Origin: Cesiribacter andamanensis AMV16
GTDB taxonomy: Bacteria > Bacteroidota > Bacteroidia > Cytophagales > Cyclobacteriaceae
Length of the DNA stretch: 51,582 bases
NCBI RefSeq assembly: GCF_000348925.1
Contig: NZ_AODQ01000012.1
Span: 1-51,582 of the forward strand
Direction of reading: 5' to 3'
Shown: positions 41,196 to 50,000 of the stretch, piece by piece
Numbering within the stretch: the first letter of the stretch is position 1
Layout of the letters: each line of letters starts with the position of its first letter
Notes under the pieces: model-generated
The model's database searches: none
Told to the model about the DNA's origin: nothing
What the model saw: the letters and a program-made list of their open reading frames with translations, nothing else
Translations under genes and position numbers: made by a program

Positions 41196-41930
41196 TTAGT
41201 AGCCCATTGATTTTGCATAAGAACGAAGTTTATCCTTCAGTAGGTTCCGGGCCCGGTGTAAGCGGCTCCGTACAGTACCGATGGGAATGTCCAGGATCTT
41301 GGCCATCTCCTCATAGGTGAACCCTTCCAGGTCACAGAGGATGATAACGGTCCGGAAGTCTACCGCCAGCGAATTCAGTGCATTGGACACCTCATCGCCG
41401 ATCATGTCCCGCAGCGATTCCACCCGCAGATCGGTGGTCATCTCTACCTGGGCATCTTCCGAATTGTAGTACGATTCAACATCATTATAGTCTACCTTAG
41501 CAGGTTCTTTGCTCTTCTTTCGGTAGTCATTAATGAAGCTGTTTTTCAGTATCCGGAACAGCCATGCTTTTGCATTGGTTCCTTCCTCAAATGAATTTAT
41601 AAAACGGAAGGCCTTCAGGTAGGTTTCCTGTACAAGATCCTTTGCATCGTCCTCATCAAAGGTAAGGCGATAGGCAAAGTTGTACATGGCATCAATGTGG
41701 GGTAAAAACTCCTTGTCAAAGATGCGCATTTTTTGCGTTTCGGAATAACGTTCCAGCGGGGCTTCTTCAGAAGCGTCATCAGCCAGGGCATCCTCATCCC
41801 CCTCAGTATCAGCCTGCTCGCTCTCATCCTGCTCCCTCTGGTGCCGGATGCTGCTACGGGCCGATTTATCAGTGCGGTCTGCGTTTGGCTGCTCTTCTCC
41901 TGTTGGTTCCCAATCTTCGTTCTCAATCAT
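41196..41930 (-). CDS. ECF-type RNA polymerase sigma factor with acidic N-terminal tail
   Basis: 244 residues. Region 2 (EFLPHIDAMYNFAYRL, DAKDLVQETYLKAFRFI, AWLFRILKNSFINDYRKK) and region 4 (DFRTVIILCDLEGFTYEEMA, IPIGTVRSRLHRARNLLKDK) are complete, so it should direct RNA polymerase to a stress regulon. Residues 1-67 are an acidic, low-complexity tail rich in Glu, Asp, Ser and Gln. Core homology begins at Met68 (ATG at 41729), so the true start could be there; the ATG at 41930 is kept because the frame is open and coding-like. The anti-sigma gene follows directly. Confidence 0.9.
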   Translation of the reverse strand: MIENEDWEPTGEEQPNADRTDKSARSSIRHQREQDESEQADTEGDEDALADDASEEAPLERYSETQKMRIFDKEFLPHIDAMYNFAYRLTFDEDDAKDLVQETYLKAFRFINSFEEGTNAKAWLFRILKNSFINDYRKKSKEPAKVDYNDVESYYNSEDAQVEMTTDLRVESLRDMIGDEVSNALNSLAVDFRTVIILCDLEGFTYEEMAKILDIPIGTVRSRLHRARNLLKDKLRSYAKSMGY

Positions 41931-42242
41931 AGGGGTGGGCTTTAAAAAACTGCTTACTACATTAACTGGCTTAGGAAAATACTGTTACAGGCCCAGATTG
42001 TTTTTCTAGACAAAGGGAGGCCTGCTTTTTCCTTTTCATCACTAACCACCTTATAAACGTAAAAAAGAGGGCTGTTGTATTTCCTTGCGACAAGTTGGTT
42101 CCCCTGCACCTCTATTTTTTTTGAAATGGGGAACTGCACTTTTTTTACGTTCTTTGCGCATGCAGTTTACCCGGCAAACCCCTTGGCTGCCGGCCAGCTG
42201 TCTACCCTCTATTAGGATAAAGAGCCGAGGCAGCCCCATTTT
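41931..42242. other. intergenic region with nested inverted repeats, no gene seen
   Basis: 312 bases between the divergent ECF sigma and glycosyltransferase genes. No convincing reading frame is present. It holds a CAGGCC / GGCCTG repeat (41988-41993, 42019-42024) followed by a T-run, a long-range repeat AACGTAAAAAAG / CTTTTTTTACGTT (42056-42067, 42139-42151), and inside that GTTCCCC / GGGGAAC (42098-42104, 42128-42134). These could be leader structures of the sigma gene, an operator region or a small RNA. No consensus promoter was found. Confidence 0.5.
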
Positions 42243-43343
42243 ATGAAAATCCTTCATCTCAGCAGTGAGCGCTCCTGGCGCGGGGGCGAGCAGCAGATCG
42301 CTTATCTGATTGAAGAGCTCCTGGCAATGGGGCATCCGCAGGTAGTCGTGTGCAAGAAGGGATCGGCCTTTGAGCAGCATTGCCGACAAAAGGGCTGGCC
42401 GCATCATACGCTGCCCTTCCGCAACTCGCTTGATCTGGCTTCGGCCTGGCAGCTGCGCCGCATCTGCCACAGCGAGGGAGCCGATCTGCTGCATGTACAC
42501 AGCAGCCGTGGGCAGGCCATTGCCCACCTGGCGGGGCTTTTGGGCTCGCTCCCGCCCCAGCTGCTTACCCGCAGGGTGGCTTTTCCAATCAACCATAAAG
42601 GACTGAATGTGCTGCGCTACAATGCGCCGCAGCTGAAGCAAATCATTTGTATTTCAGAGGCGGTGAAGGCTGCAACCACACCTGTTCTAAAAAACAAGGA
42701 GGCGGTACGGGTAATCTACGATGGCATTGACCTGAGCCGCTTTGGCAAGGGTACCACCGCCCCGCCCCTGCGCCACCAACTGGGGCTGCCCAAGGGTACA
42801 CCCCTGATTGGTACGGTGGCAGCCTTAACGGCGGAAAAGGATATCAGCACCTTTGTGCGAACCTCCCACCAGATTGCTGAAGCACTGCCCGGTGCATACT
42901 TTGTCGTGGTAGGAGACGGGCCGGAGCAGGACGCCCTGCAGGAGCTGGCCCGGCAGCTGGGCCTTTCGGAACGTCTCTATTTTTTGGGCAGAAGAAGCGA
43001 TGTGCCGGAGCTGCTCCCCCAGCTGAGCCTGTTCCTGTTCACCTCCCGGCAAGAGGGCCTGGGTACCAGTGTGCTGGATGCCTTTGCCTGCCGGGTGCCG
43101 GTAGTTAGTACCAATGCAGGCGGCCTGCCGGAAATTGTGCGCCATGAGCAAAGCGGATTAGTAGCACCGGTAGGGGATACCGAAGCACTGGCTGCCGCAG
43201 CCATACGCCTGCTCCAGAACCCAGAGCTGCAGCAGCAGCTTCGCACACAGGCCTTCCACCTTCTTTCCCGCCAGTTTACCAAAGAGAAGATGGCCGCCGA
43301 AACACTCCGCGTATATGAAGATGTGCTGTCTGGCCGGGGCTAA
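42243..43343 (+). CDS. glycosyltransferase, GT4 family
   Basis: 366 residues. The GT-B fold shows in the N-terminal KILHLSSERSWRGGEQQIAY and the C-terminal donor-binding half (DGIDLSRF, LIGTVAALTAEKD, VVGDGPEQDALQELARQLGL, then SRQEGLGTSVLDAFACRVPV and STNAGGLPEIV with the EGLG Glu motif). Such enzymes transfer a sugar from a nucleotide donor with retention, usually for surface polysaccharide or glycolipid. The substrate cannot be told. Its stop overlaps the stop of rarA by 4 bases in convergent orientation, with no terminator between them. Confidence 0.9.
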   Translation: MKILHLSSERSWRGGEQQIAYLIEELLAMGHPQVVVCKKGSAFEQHCRQKGWPHHTLPFRNSLDLASAWQLRRICHSEGADLLHVHSSRGQAIAHLAGLLGSLPPQLLTRRVAFPINHKGLNVLRYNAPQLKQIICISEAVKAATTPVLKNKEAVRVIYDGIDLSRFGKGTTAPPLRHQLGLPKGTPLIGTVAALTAEKDISTFVRTSHQIAEALPGAYFVVVGDGPEQDALQELARQLGLSERLYFLGRRSDVPELLPQLSLFLFTSRQEGLGTSVLDAFACRVPVVSTNAGGLPEIVRHEQSGLVAPVGDTEALAAAAIRLLQNPELQQQLRTQAFHLLSRQFTKEKMAAETLRVYEDVLSGRG

Positions 43344-44623
43344 TAGCCGTATTTATCCTTCCACTGGCTCCTGAGCTTCTGGCGCATCTCCTGCTCCCGG
43401 GCATTGTGGCCGGGCTCATAGAGCTTTGTACCCGACAGCTCCTGGGGCAGGTATTCCTGGTCCACAAAATTCTGCTCGTAATCATGGGCATATTGATACC
43501 CCTTGCCATAGCCCTGGTCTTTCATCAGAGTAGTGGGCGCATTGCGCAGGTACAGGGGTATGGAGAGATCGCCGGTTTTCTTTACCAGCTGGCGGGCTTC
43601 TTTAATGGCTTTGTAGCTGGCATTGCTTTTGGCCGAGCAGGCCAGGTACACCACACACTGCGAAAGTATGATCTCCGCCTCGGGATAGCCAATGAAGGTA
43701 ACAGCCTGAAAGGTATTGGTGGCAATGACCAGGGCCGTAGGGTTGGCATTGCCAATATCTTCCGAGGCCAGGATCAGCAGGCGGCGGGCGATAAATTTCA
43801 CATCTTCCCCCCCTTCGATCATGCGGGCCAGGTAATAGACCGCCGCATTGGGATCGCTGCCCCGGATGGACTTGATGAAAGCTGAAATGATATCGTAGTG
43901 CTGCTCACCCCCCTTATCGTAGCGGGAAAGCCGCTGCTGCGACACAGCAATCACATCGGCATCGGTAATAACGGTTTTGCTTAGGGGGAGGCTATCGGCG
44001 GTAAGCTCCAGCAGGTTGAGCAGGCGGCGGGCATCTCCCCCGCTCAGCCGCAGCAGGGCATCCCACTCTTTTACTTCCAGCTTGCGGGCCGCAAGTTTTT
44101 TATCCTGCATAAGGGCCCGGCGCACCAGATCCTTAAGCGACTCCAGCTCCAGGGATTTTAGCACATACACCTGACAGCGGCTCAGCAGGGCCTGGTTCAC
44201 CTCAAAGCTGGGGTTTTCGGTAGTGGCGCCCACCAGGGTGATAATACCCTTTTCTACGGCCGCCAGCAGGGCATCCTGCTGACTCTTATTAAAACGGTGC
44301 ACCTCATCGATAAAAAGAATGGTGCGGGTGCGGTTGCGGGCTTTTTCAATAACCTCCCGTACTTCCTTTACCCCACTGCTAATGGCACTCAGGGTAAAAA
44401 AGGCGGCCTCGGCATAATGGGCAATGAGGCTGGCCAGGGTGGTCTTGCCTACGCCGGGCGGCCCCCAAAAGATCATGCTGGGAATCTGGCCTGCCTCAAT
44501 GAGCTTGCGCAGGGGGGCATCGGGCCCCAGCAGGTGCTGCTGGCCCACCACCTCATCCAGACGGGTGGGGCGCATGCGTTCGGCAAGGGGTTGCTGCCCC
44601 GGACTCTGATCAAAAAGGTTCAT
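43340..44623 (-). CDS. rarA: replication-associated recombination protein RarA (MgsA)
   Basis: 427 residues from the ATG at 44623 (MNLFDQSPGQQPLAERMRPT); a GTG 36 bases upstream is in frame but adds nothing conserved. AAA+ ATPase of the clamp-loader group with Walker A GPPGVGKTT, Walker B LFIDEVHRF, sensor 1 GATTENPSFEVN, and the C-terminal tetramerisation domain (SAFIKSIRGSDPNAAVYYLA, SEDIGNANPTAL). It acts at stalled or gapped replication forks. Confidence 0.95.
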   Translation of the reverse strand: MNLFDQSPGQQPLAERMRPTRLDEVVGQQHLLGPDAPLRKLIEAGQIPSMIFWGPPGVGKTTLASLIAHYAEAAFFTLSAISSGVKEVREVIEKARNRTRTILFIDEVHRFNKSQQDALLAAVEKGIITLVGATTENPSFEVNQALLSRCQVYVLKSLELESLKDLVRRALMQDKKLAARKLEVKEWDALLRLSGGDARRLLNLLELTADSLPLSKTVITDADVIAVSQQRLSRYDKGGEQHYDIISAFIKSIRGSDPNAAVYYLARMIEGGEDVKFIARRLLILASEDIGNANPTALVIATNTFQAVTFIGYPEAEIILSQCVVYLACSAKSNASYKAIKEARQLVKKTGDLSIPLYLRNAPTTLMKDQGYGKGYQYAHDYEQNFVDQEYLPQELSGTKLYEPGHNAREQEMRQKLRSQWKDKYGY

Positions 44624-44726
44624 ATGCGAAGGTACTACTCTTGGCTTAAAATACGGCACGCATTGCCGGTGGCCATGGCCAGCTTATTGGTATACCACCC
44701 ATTCTGCTGAACTAGCGGAAAAGATC

Positions 44727-44734
44727 TACATTTG
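44727..44734 (+). promoter_or_regulatory. possible -7 box at the EamA gene (leaderless start)
   Basis: TACATTTG fits TAnnTTTG and ends 4 bases before the ATG at 44739, so transcription would begin at or next to the start codon. No TTTG lies 19 bases upstream, so this may be chance. Confidence 0.35.
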
Positions 44735-44738
44735 CGCC

Positions 44739-45611
44739 ATGCAAAATTACAAGGTGCATGCGGCCCTCATAGTGGTGGGCCTTATTTATGGGGCTAATTA
44801 CAGCATTGCCAAAGAGGTAATGCCTACCTATATCCAACCCTTTGGCTTCACCCTGGTGCGGGTAGGGGCTGCCACGCTCCTGTTCTGGCTCTACCACGCC
44901 TGGAAAGGAGCCGAGCATATTGACATGAAAAAGGACCTGCCCCGCCTGCTGCTGTGCGCGCTCATGGGGGTAGCCACCAACCAGCTCTTTTTTCTCAAGG
45001 GCCTTAACCTCACCTCTCCCATCAATGCGGCCCTGATTATGACCATCACCCCCGTGCTGGTATTGATCGCCTCTGCTATCTTATTAAAAGAACGGGTTAC
45101 CTTTAAAAAGAGCCTGGGTATAGCGCTTGGCCTAACTGGCGCCATTTTGCTGGTACTGCAGCGCAACCCCAATGCTACTGATGGGGGCATTCTGGGGGAT
45201 ATTCTTATTCTGCTGAATGCGGCCTCCTATGGCGTATACCTGGTGGTGGTAAAACCCCTGATGCGCTCCTATCGGGCTTCTACCATCATTAAGTGGATCT
45301 TTCTCTTCGGCTTTTTTATGGTGCTTCCCTTTGGCTGGGGAGAGTTCAGTCAGACCAACTGGTTGGTGATCCCCTGGCCTATCTGGCTGGCCATTGTGTA
45401 TGTGGTGGTCTTTACCACCTTTGTGGCCTACCTGCTCAATGTGTGGACGCTGCGCTATGTGAACTCTTCGGTGGTAGGTATCTACATTTACCTGCAGCCG
45501 GTTTTTGCCACCCTGGTGGCCATGCTGCTGGGCCAGGACCAGCCCACGGCCGACAAATTTCTCTACAGCGCCCTTATTTTTACTGGTGTATATCTGGTAA
45601 GCCGCAAATGA
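44739..45611 (+). CDS. EamA/DMT-family transporter
   Basis: 290 residues with about ten transmembrane segments in two EamA repeats (GLIYGANYSIAKEVMP and the second half from about residue 150). Conserved signs include the N-terminal GANY region, NQLFFLKGLNLTSPINAALI and the C-terminal SSVVGIYIYLQPVFATLVAM. Members are small-molecule exporters (amino acids, metabolites) or of unknown substrate; nothing in the window narrows it down. Confidence 0.9.
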   Translation: MQNYKVHAALIVVGLIYGANYSIAKEVMPTYIQPFGFTLVRVGAATLLFWLYHAWKGAEHIDMKKDLPRLLLCALMGVATNQLFFLKGLNLTSPINAALIMTITPVLVLIASAILLKERVTFKKSLGIALGLTGAILLVLQRNPNATDGGILGDILILLNAASYGVYLVVVKPLMRSYRASTIIKWIFLFGFFMVLPFGWGEFSQTNWLVIPWPIWLAIVYVVVFTTFVAYLLNVWTLRYVNSSVVGIYIYLQPVFATLVAMLLGQDQPTADKFLYSALIFTGVYLVSRK

Positions 45612-45674
45612 TCACATAAGGGTATCGGCCCCTTCATTATTCCTACACATTGATGTTGTACCTTACATTGACCT

Positions 45675-45713
45675 CAATAGAAAAAAATAAAATTTCTTTT
45701 GGCAATTCTATTG
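45675..45713 (+). promoter_or_regulatory. inverted repeat at the small RNA promoter (possible operator)
   Basis: Perfect 8-base arms CAATAGAA (45675-45682) and TTCTATTG (45706-45713), 23 bases apart. The right arm ends exactly on the upstream promoter element. A regulator site is possible, but 8-base arms could be chance in this A/T-rich stretch. Confidence 0.3.
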
Positions 45714-45740
45714 ATAATCATACACATATCCGTATCTTTG
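45710..45740 (+). promoter_or_regulatory. consensus promoter of the candidate small RNA
   Basis: ATTG (45710-45713), exactly 19 bases, TATCTTTG (45733-45740): the Bacteroidota sigma-A form with one mismatch in the upstream element. Predicted start about 45745-45748. The only gene downstream lies on the opposite strand. Confidence 0.72.
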
Positions 45741-45744
45741 ATAT

Positions 45745-45911
45745 ATGACGCTGTCGAGACCACTAATTTTTTCAGCTAAATATTACATAATTTTTTAGCT
45801 TAAGTTGGTTTATTTGCGGGTTACTATCTTTTTGACGGCGTTCCATAACAGGTTGGGTATTTTTCCTTCTCTCGAAAGAATTTTTTAATACCACTCAACC
45901 TGTTATTTTTT
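45745..45911 (+). ncRNA. candidate structured small RNA, about 165 nt
   Basis: A transcript from the consensus promoter to the terminator at 45845-45911 would be about 165 nt. Its first bases, ACGCTGTC (45748-45755), can pair with GACGGCGT (45834-45841; one G-U), closing a domain that holds ACCA/TGGT (45759-45762, 45806-45809) and a hairpin AGCTAAA/TTTAGCT (45774-45780, 45794-45800). The terminator hairpin follows directly. A 17-codon frame starting at the ATG at 45745 also exists and would be leaderless. A 6S-type RNA, a regulatory RNA or a short leader-like unit are all possible; I do not recognise a family. Confidence 0.55.
45845..45911 (+). terminator. terminator of the candidate small RNA
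   Basis: Arms ATAACAGGTTG (45845-45855) and CAACCTGTTAT (45896-45906), then GGTATT/AATACC inside with a 3-base bulge and a small inner hairpin; TTTTTT follows on the plus strand only. The direction is therefore plus. Confidence 0.82.
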
Positions 45912-45920
45912 GCCTTTTTT

Positions 45921-46952
45921 TCAGAACCGGAGCTCCTTTACAAGGGTAATCAGCCGCTCCAGCTGTGCATCATCAAACTGCAGGTGTGTTACCAGCCGGA
46001 TGCTTTCCGGACCAAAAGCCACCCCTTTTACCCCCTGCGCTGCCAGTGCTTCCAGCACCTGCTGAGGGCTACAGCCCTGCAGATCGGCCAGTACAATGTT
46101 GGTATCGACCGGCTGCACCTCCCGTACCCAGGGCAGGCGCCGCAGTACTTCTCCAATCTGGCGGGCCCGGGTATGGTCTTCCTGCAGCCGCTCCACATGA
46201 TGCTCAAGCGCATAAAGTCCGGCAGCTGCCAGATAGCCGGCCTGCCGCATGCCCCCGCCAAACGCCTTACGAATGCGGCGGGCTTTTTTGATAAAGGCTT
46301 CGCTGCCCAGCAACACCGAGCCTACCGGGGCCCCCAGTCCTTTGCTCAGGCAAACAGAAATGGTGCTGAAATAGCGTCCGTATTCCCGGGGGTCTTCTCC
46401 TGTAGCCACCAGGGCATTGAAAACACGTGCCCCATCCAGGTGCAGGGGTATCTGGTGCCGCTCACAAACGGCATGAATGGCTGCAATCTGCTCCAGGGGG
46501 TAAACGCTGCCCCCTCCCTTGTTCATGGTATTTTCCAGCGATACCAGGGCCGTGGGGGCATAGTGCACATCATCTCCTTTGTAGATAGTGGCCTCCACCT
46601 CGGCGGGGCTCAGGCGGCCCCGGTCGCCCTTCAGCAGGCGGGGCTGGCAGCCGGAATTTAGTGCTATGCCGCCTCCTTCGTACAGGTAGATATGGGCCGT
46701 GGCCGCACAGATTACCTCCTGCCCGGGCTGGGTATGTCCTTTTATGGCAATCTGGTTGGTCATGGTGCCGGAGGGGCAAAAAAGGCCGGTCTCCATGCCA
46801 AAGCGCCGGGCCGTTTCATGCTCAAGCGCGCGTACTGTGGGGTCTTCCCCATAGACATCATCGCCTACCTGGGCGCTCATCATGGCCTCCAGCATAGCGG
46901 GTGTGGGTTTGGTAACCGTATCGCTTCGTAGGTCTATTATGGCTCTATTCAT
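45921..46952 (-). CDS. low-specificity L-threonine aldolase (GntG-type PLP enzyme)
   Basis: 343 residues. Splits threonine or related beta-hydroxy amino acids to glycine and an aldehyde. The fold-type I PLP features are present: [56 protein letters not shown] with the PLP-binding Asp, and [14 protein letters not shown] with the PLP lysine at 204. Exact substrate range cannot be read from sequence. The gene runs toward the small RNA region; its stop is 10 bases from that terminator. Confidence 0.93.
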   Translation of the reverse strand: MNRAIIDLRSDTVTKPTPAMLEAMMSAQVGDDVYGEDPTVRALEHETARRFGMETGLFCPSGTMTNQIAIKGHTQPGQEVICAATAHIYLYEGGGIALNSGCQPRLLKGDRGRLSPAEVEATIYKGDDVHYAPTALVSLENTMNKGGGSVYPLEQIAAIHAVCERHQIPLHLDGARVFNALVATGEDPREYGRYFSTISVCLSKGLGAPVGSVLLGSEAFIKKARRIRKAFGGGMRQAGYLAAAGLYALEHHVERLQEDHTRARQIGEVLRRLPWVREVQPVDTNIVLADLQGCSPQQVLEALAAQGVKGVAFGPESIRLVTHLQFDDAQLERLITLVKELRF

Positions 46953-47000
46953 GCCGAAAAGTTAGTATACACTACCTTCTGCTGCCAAGCCCACACATAA

Positions 47001-47032
47001 AAAAAGCCGGACAAGCCGGCTTTTATTTTTTA
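47001..47032 (-). terminator. terminator after the TPR protein gene
   Basis: GCCGG / CCGGC (47006-47010 and 47016-47020) flanked by A- and T-runs that lengthen the stem; it can work in both directions. It lies 25-56 bases after the TPR gene stop. Confidence 0.8.
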
Positions 47033-47056
47033 GGGTAGCTACCCCCAGAGGGTCGC

Positions 47057-50000
47057 TTATTTGGTTGCGCAATGCTGCCGTACGTAGAAGCCCGCCCGGC
47101 TATCGCCCATGATGGAGGCTTCCATCCAGTCTTCGCAGGCATTGGCGGTATCGCCCAGCTGAAAGCGCACATAGCCTCGATTGCGGATGTATTCGGGCTG
47201 AGAGGGCTCCATTTTGCTGGCCCGGGTAAAATCGTTGTAGGCCGCCTCCCATTTTTCCATGCCCATCTGGGCATTGCCCCGCTCAAAGTAGGCGCTGTGG
47301 TCGTCGGGATTCAGCTCCAGTACTTTGGTGTAGTCTTCTACTGCACCAGAGAAATTCTTTTCGATGTTGCGGATGGTGGCCCGGTTGTAATAGGCATTTA
47401 TATCATCCGGCCTGATCTTGATGATCCGGTCCAGATCGGCCATGGCCAGTCGGTTATCTCGGATCATGAGGTACAGCTGGGAGCGCTTGCGAAAGGCCTC
47501 CACTTTTTTCTCGTCCAGTTGGATGGACTGGGTAAAGCTACCCAGGGCATCTTTGAACTCTTTAGCTTCCATCTGGGCATAGCCCATTTTGTAGTAAAGA
47601 TCGCTGGTTCTGCGGCCCTTGTCGATAGCCTTTTGGTAATAGCCGGTTGCCTTGCTCCATTCCTTCATTTCGTGGCTGATATCGCCCAGCAGGTGCAGCG
47701 TTTCGCCATCGGGTGCTTCCAATTTCTCCAGTTCCCGCAGGTCGTCAAAGGCACGCTGTAGTTCGCCCCCTTCGTACCAGGCCAGCCCCCGGTTGTAGAG
47801 CGCCTTGGCATAGGTCTTATCCAGGGACAGGGCTTGGGTAAAATCGGCAATGGCGCCGGCATACTGCTTCAGATTCAGCTTGGCTTTGCCCCGGTTGTTG
47901 AGCACCACCTTATCGGAAGCGCCCAGGTTAAGGGCCTGATCGTAATCGGCAATAGCCTCGGCATAGCTTTCTTTACGAAAATGGGTATTAGCCCGCAGGG
48001 TATAGGCCTGGGCATAGTCAGGCTTCAGGCGCAGGGCTTCGCCCAGATCAGTCAGGGTGCCTTCCAGGTCCTGCGCATCATAGCGTGCCTGCGCCCGATA
48101 GTGATAGGCCCGGGCGTCTTTAGCGCCTTTGGCAATGGCTTTGTCAAGGTCTTCTTTGGCGGCGGCTACTTCTTTAAGCTCATAGCGGCTAATGCCCCGG
48201 CTCAGCCAAATTTGAGCATTATCTACACCCCCCTGTATGGCCTTGTTCAGGTCGGGCAGCGCCTCGGCATACTGGCCTAAAAAGAAGCGGGCATTGCCTC
48301 TGGCGGCATACACATCGGCTTCGGTGGCACCGGCCGCCAGCGCTTTTTCCAGGGTAGGCAGGGCATCGGCATAGGCGGCAGCGCCATACTGGCTCAGGCC
48401 CAGGGCCCGCAGTACCTCCTTACCCCCTTCGCCCAGGGATACCGCTTTTTGCAGATCGCTTTGGGCCGCCTGGGCATTACCGGCTGCATAGTGCAGTAGC
48501 CCCCGGCCGGCATAGGCTTTGGCAAAGTTGGCATCCAGCTCCAGCGCCTTGCCAAAGTCGGCAAGGGCAGCCTCGTTTTGTTTTTGCTGCTGGCGGGCGC
48601 GGGCTCTGGAATAGAAGAGTGCGGCAGAGCGCATCCCCTTGGCCTCGGCTCCTTCATAGGCCCTGATGGCATCGGCGGGTTTCTCCAGGGCCACATAGGC
48701 ATTGCCCAGCTTTAGCAGCAGTTCGCCATCGGCTACAGGGCTGGCAGCAACGGCCTGAAGATCGGCAGCGGCGGCGGTCCATTCCTTTTGCTCATACTGT
48801 GCACTGCCTCTTTTTGCTTTTTGCTCGGCCGTAAGCGCCTGGCTGCGCTCAGCAGCGGTCCAGTCGGCGATGGCCGGCCCCCAATTCTTTTGCTGGTAGT
48901 AGGCTTCGGCACGGCCGGCCAGGGTTTCAGGTGATTTGTCGCCCAGTTCAATGGCCTGGCTTAGCTCCCGCTCTGCGCTTTTGTATTGCTGCTTCTCCAG
49001 CATCATCAGCCCCCGGTAGCGGAATAATTTCTGGTCTTTGATCCCCTTGGCAAGGGCTTTATCGATATAGGGAAGCGATTCTTCCTTCTTGCCCCCTTCG
49101 TAGAGGCCAAGTGCCAGCATGTGGTAGAGCTCGGCTTCCTGCACACCGGCCGCTTCGGCCTTTTGCAGGTCGGGCAGGGCTTCGCTGCGTTTGTTCTGGC
49201 CAAAGAGGGCCTTGCCCCGCAGCCAGTAGCCTTCCTGAAGCTTGGGATCTTTCTCCAATGCCTTGCTCAGATCAGGGATAGCGGCTGCAGTGTTACCGGC
49301 CAGCAGCTGTGCTTTCCCTTTTTTCAGATAGAGGCTTGCTTCGGTGGCGCCCCCTGCCAGGGCTTTTTCATAGTCGGCTATGGCCTGCGGATAGCGGGCA
49401 GCGGCCAGGTGCAGATCGGCCCGGGCAGCAAAGGCAGCGGGCTCTTTTATACCTCCGGCCAGGGCTTTGTCCAGATCGGGCAGGGCTTTATCGGCCTGTT
49501 GTAGTTGGTAGTAGGCAATGCCCCGGTAGGCCAGTAACTGGGGTTCGCTGGCAGAGCGTAGGGCTATGGTAAGGTTATCGACCGCTTTGGTCCAGCTTTT
49601 CTGGTGATAGAGCGCGGTGCCCAGGCCGGCATGGGTAAGGGCATCGGCTTTGCCGGCATTCACCACAGCCTCCAGGTCGGTAGCGGCACCGGTCCAGTCC
49701 TGCAGTGCCAGCTTGGCCTGGCCCCGGCCGGCAAAGAGATCTTCCTTGTTATAGCCGGCCGCACGGGCCTTGTCATAGAGGCTTACGGCCTGCTGCCACT
49801 GCTGCAGCTGCAGGCTGGCCCAGGCAGCGCGGGCAAAGGTCTCCCCTTCTTTTTCACCCAGGCTAAGGGCTTTATCATAATCAGCAGCGGCTTCTTTCCA
49901 CTGCTTTTGCTGGCTGTAAGCATCGGCCCGGTTCAGGTAGGCTTTGCCAAACTGGGCATTTTGCTGAATGGCCTTGCCAAAATCGGCAATGGCGGCTGGC

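Noticed and set aside
45618-45634. AAGGG/CCCTT hairpin as terminator of the EamA gene
   Set aside because: Only five pairs and no T-run; too weak to call.
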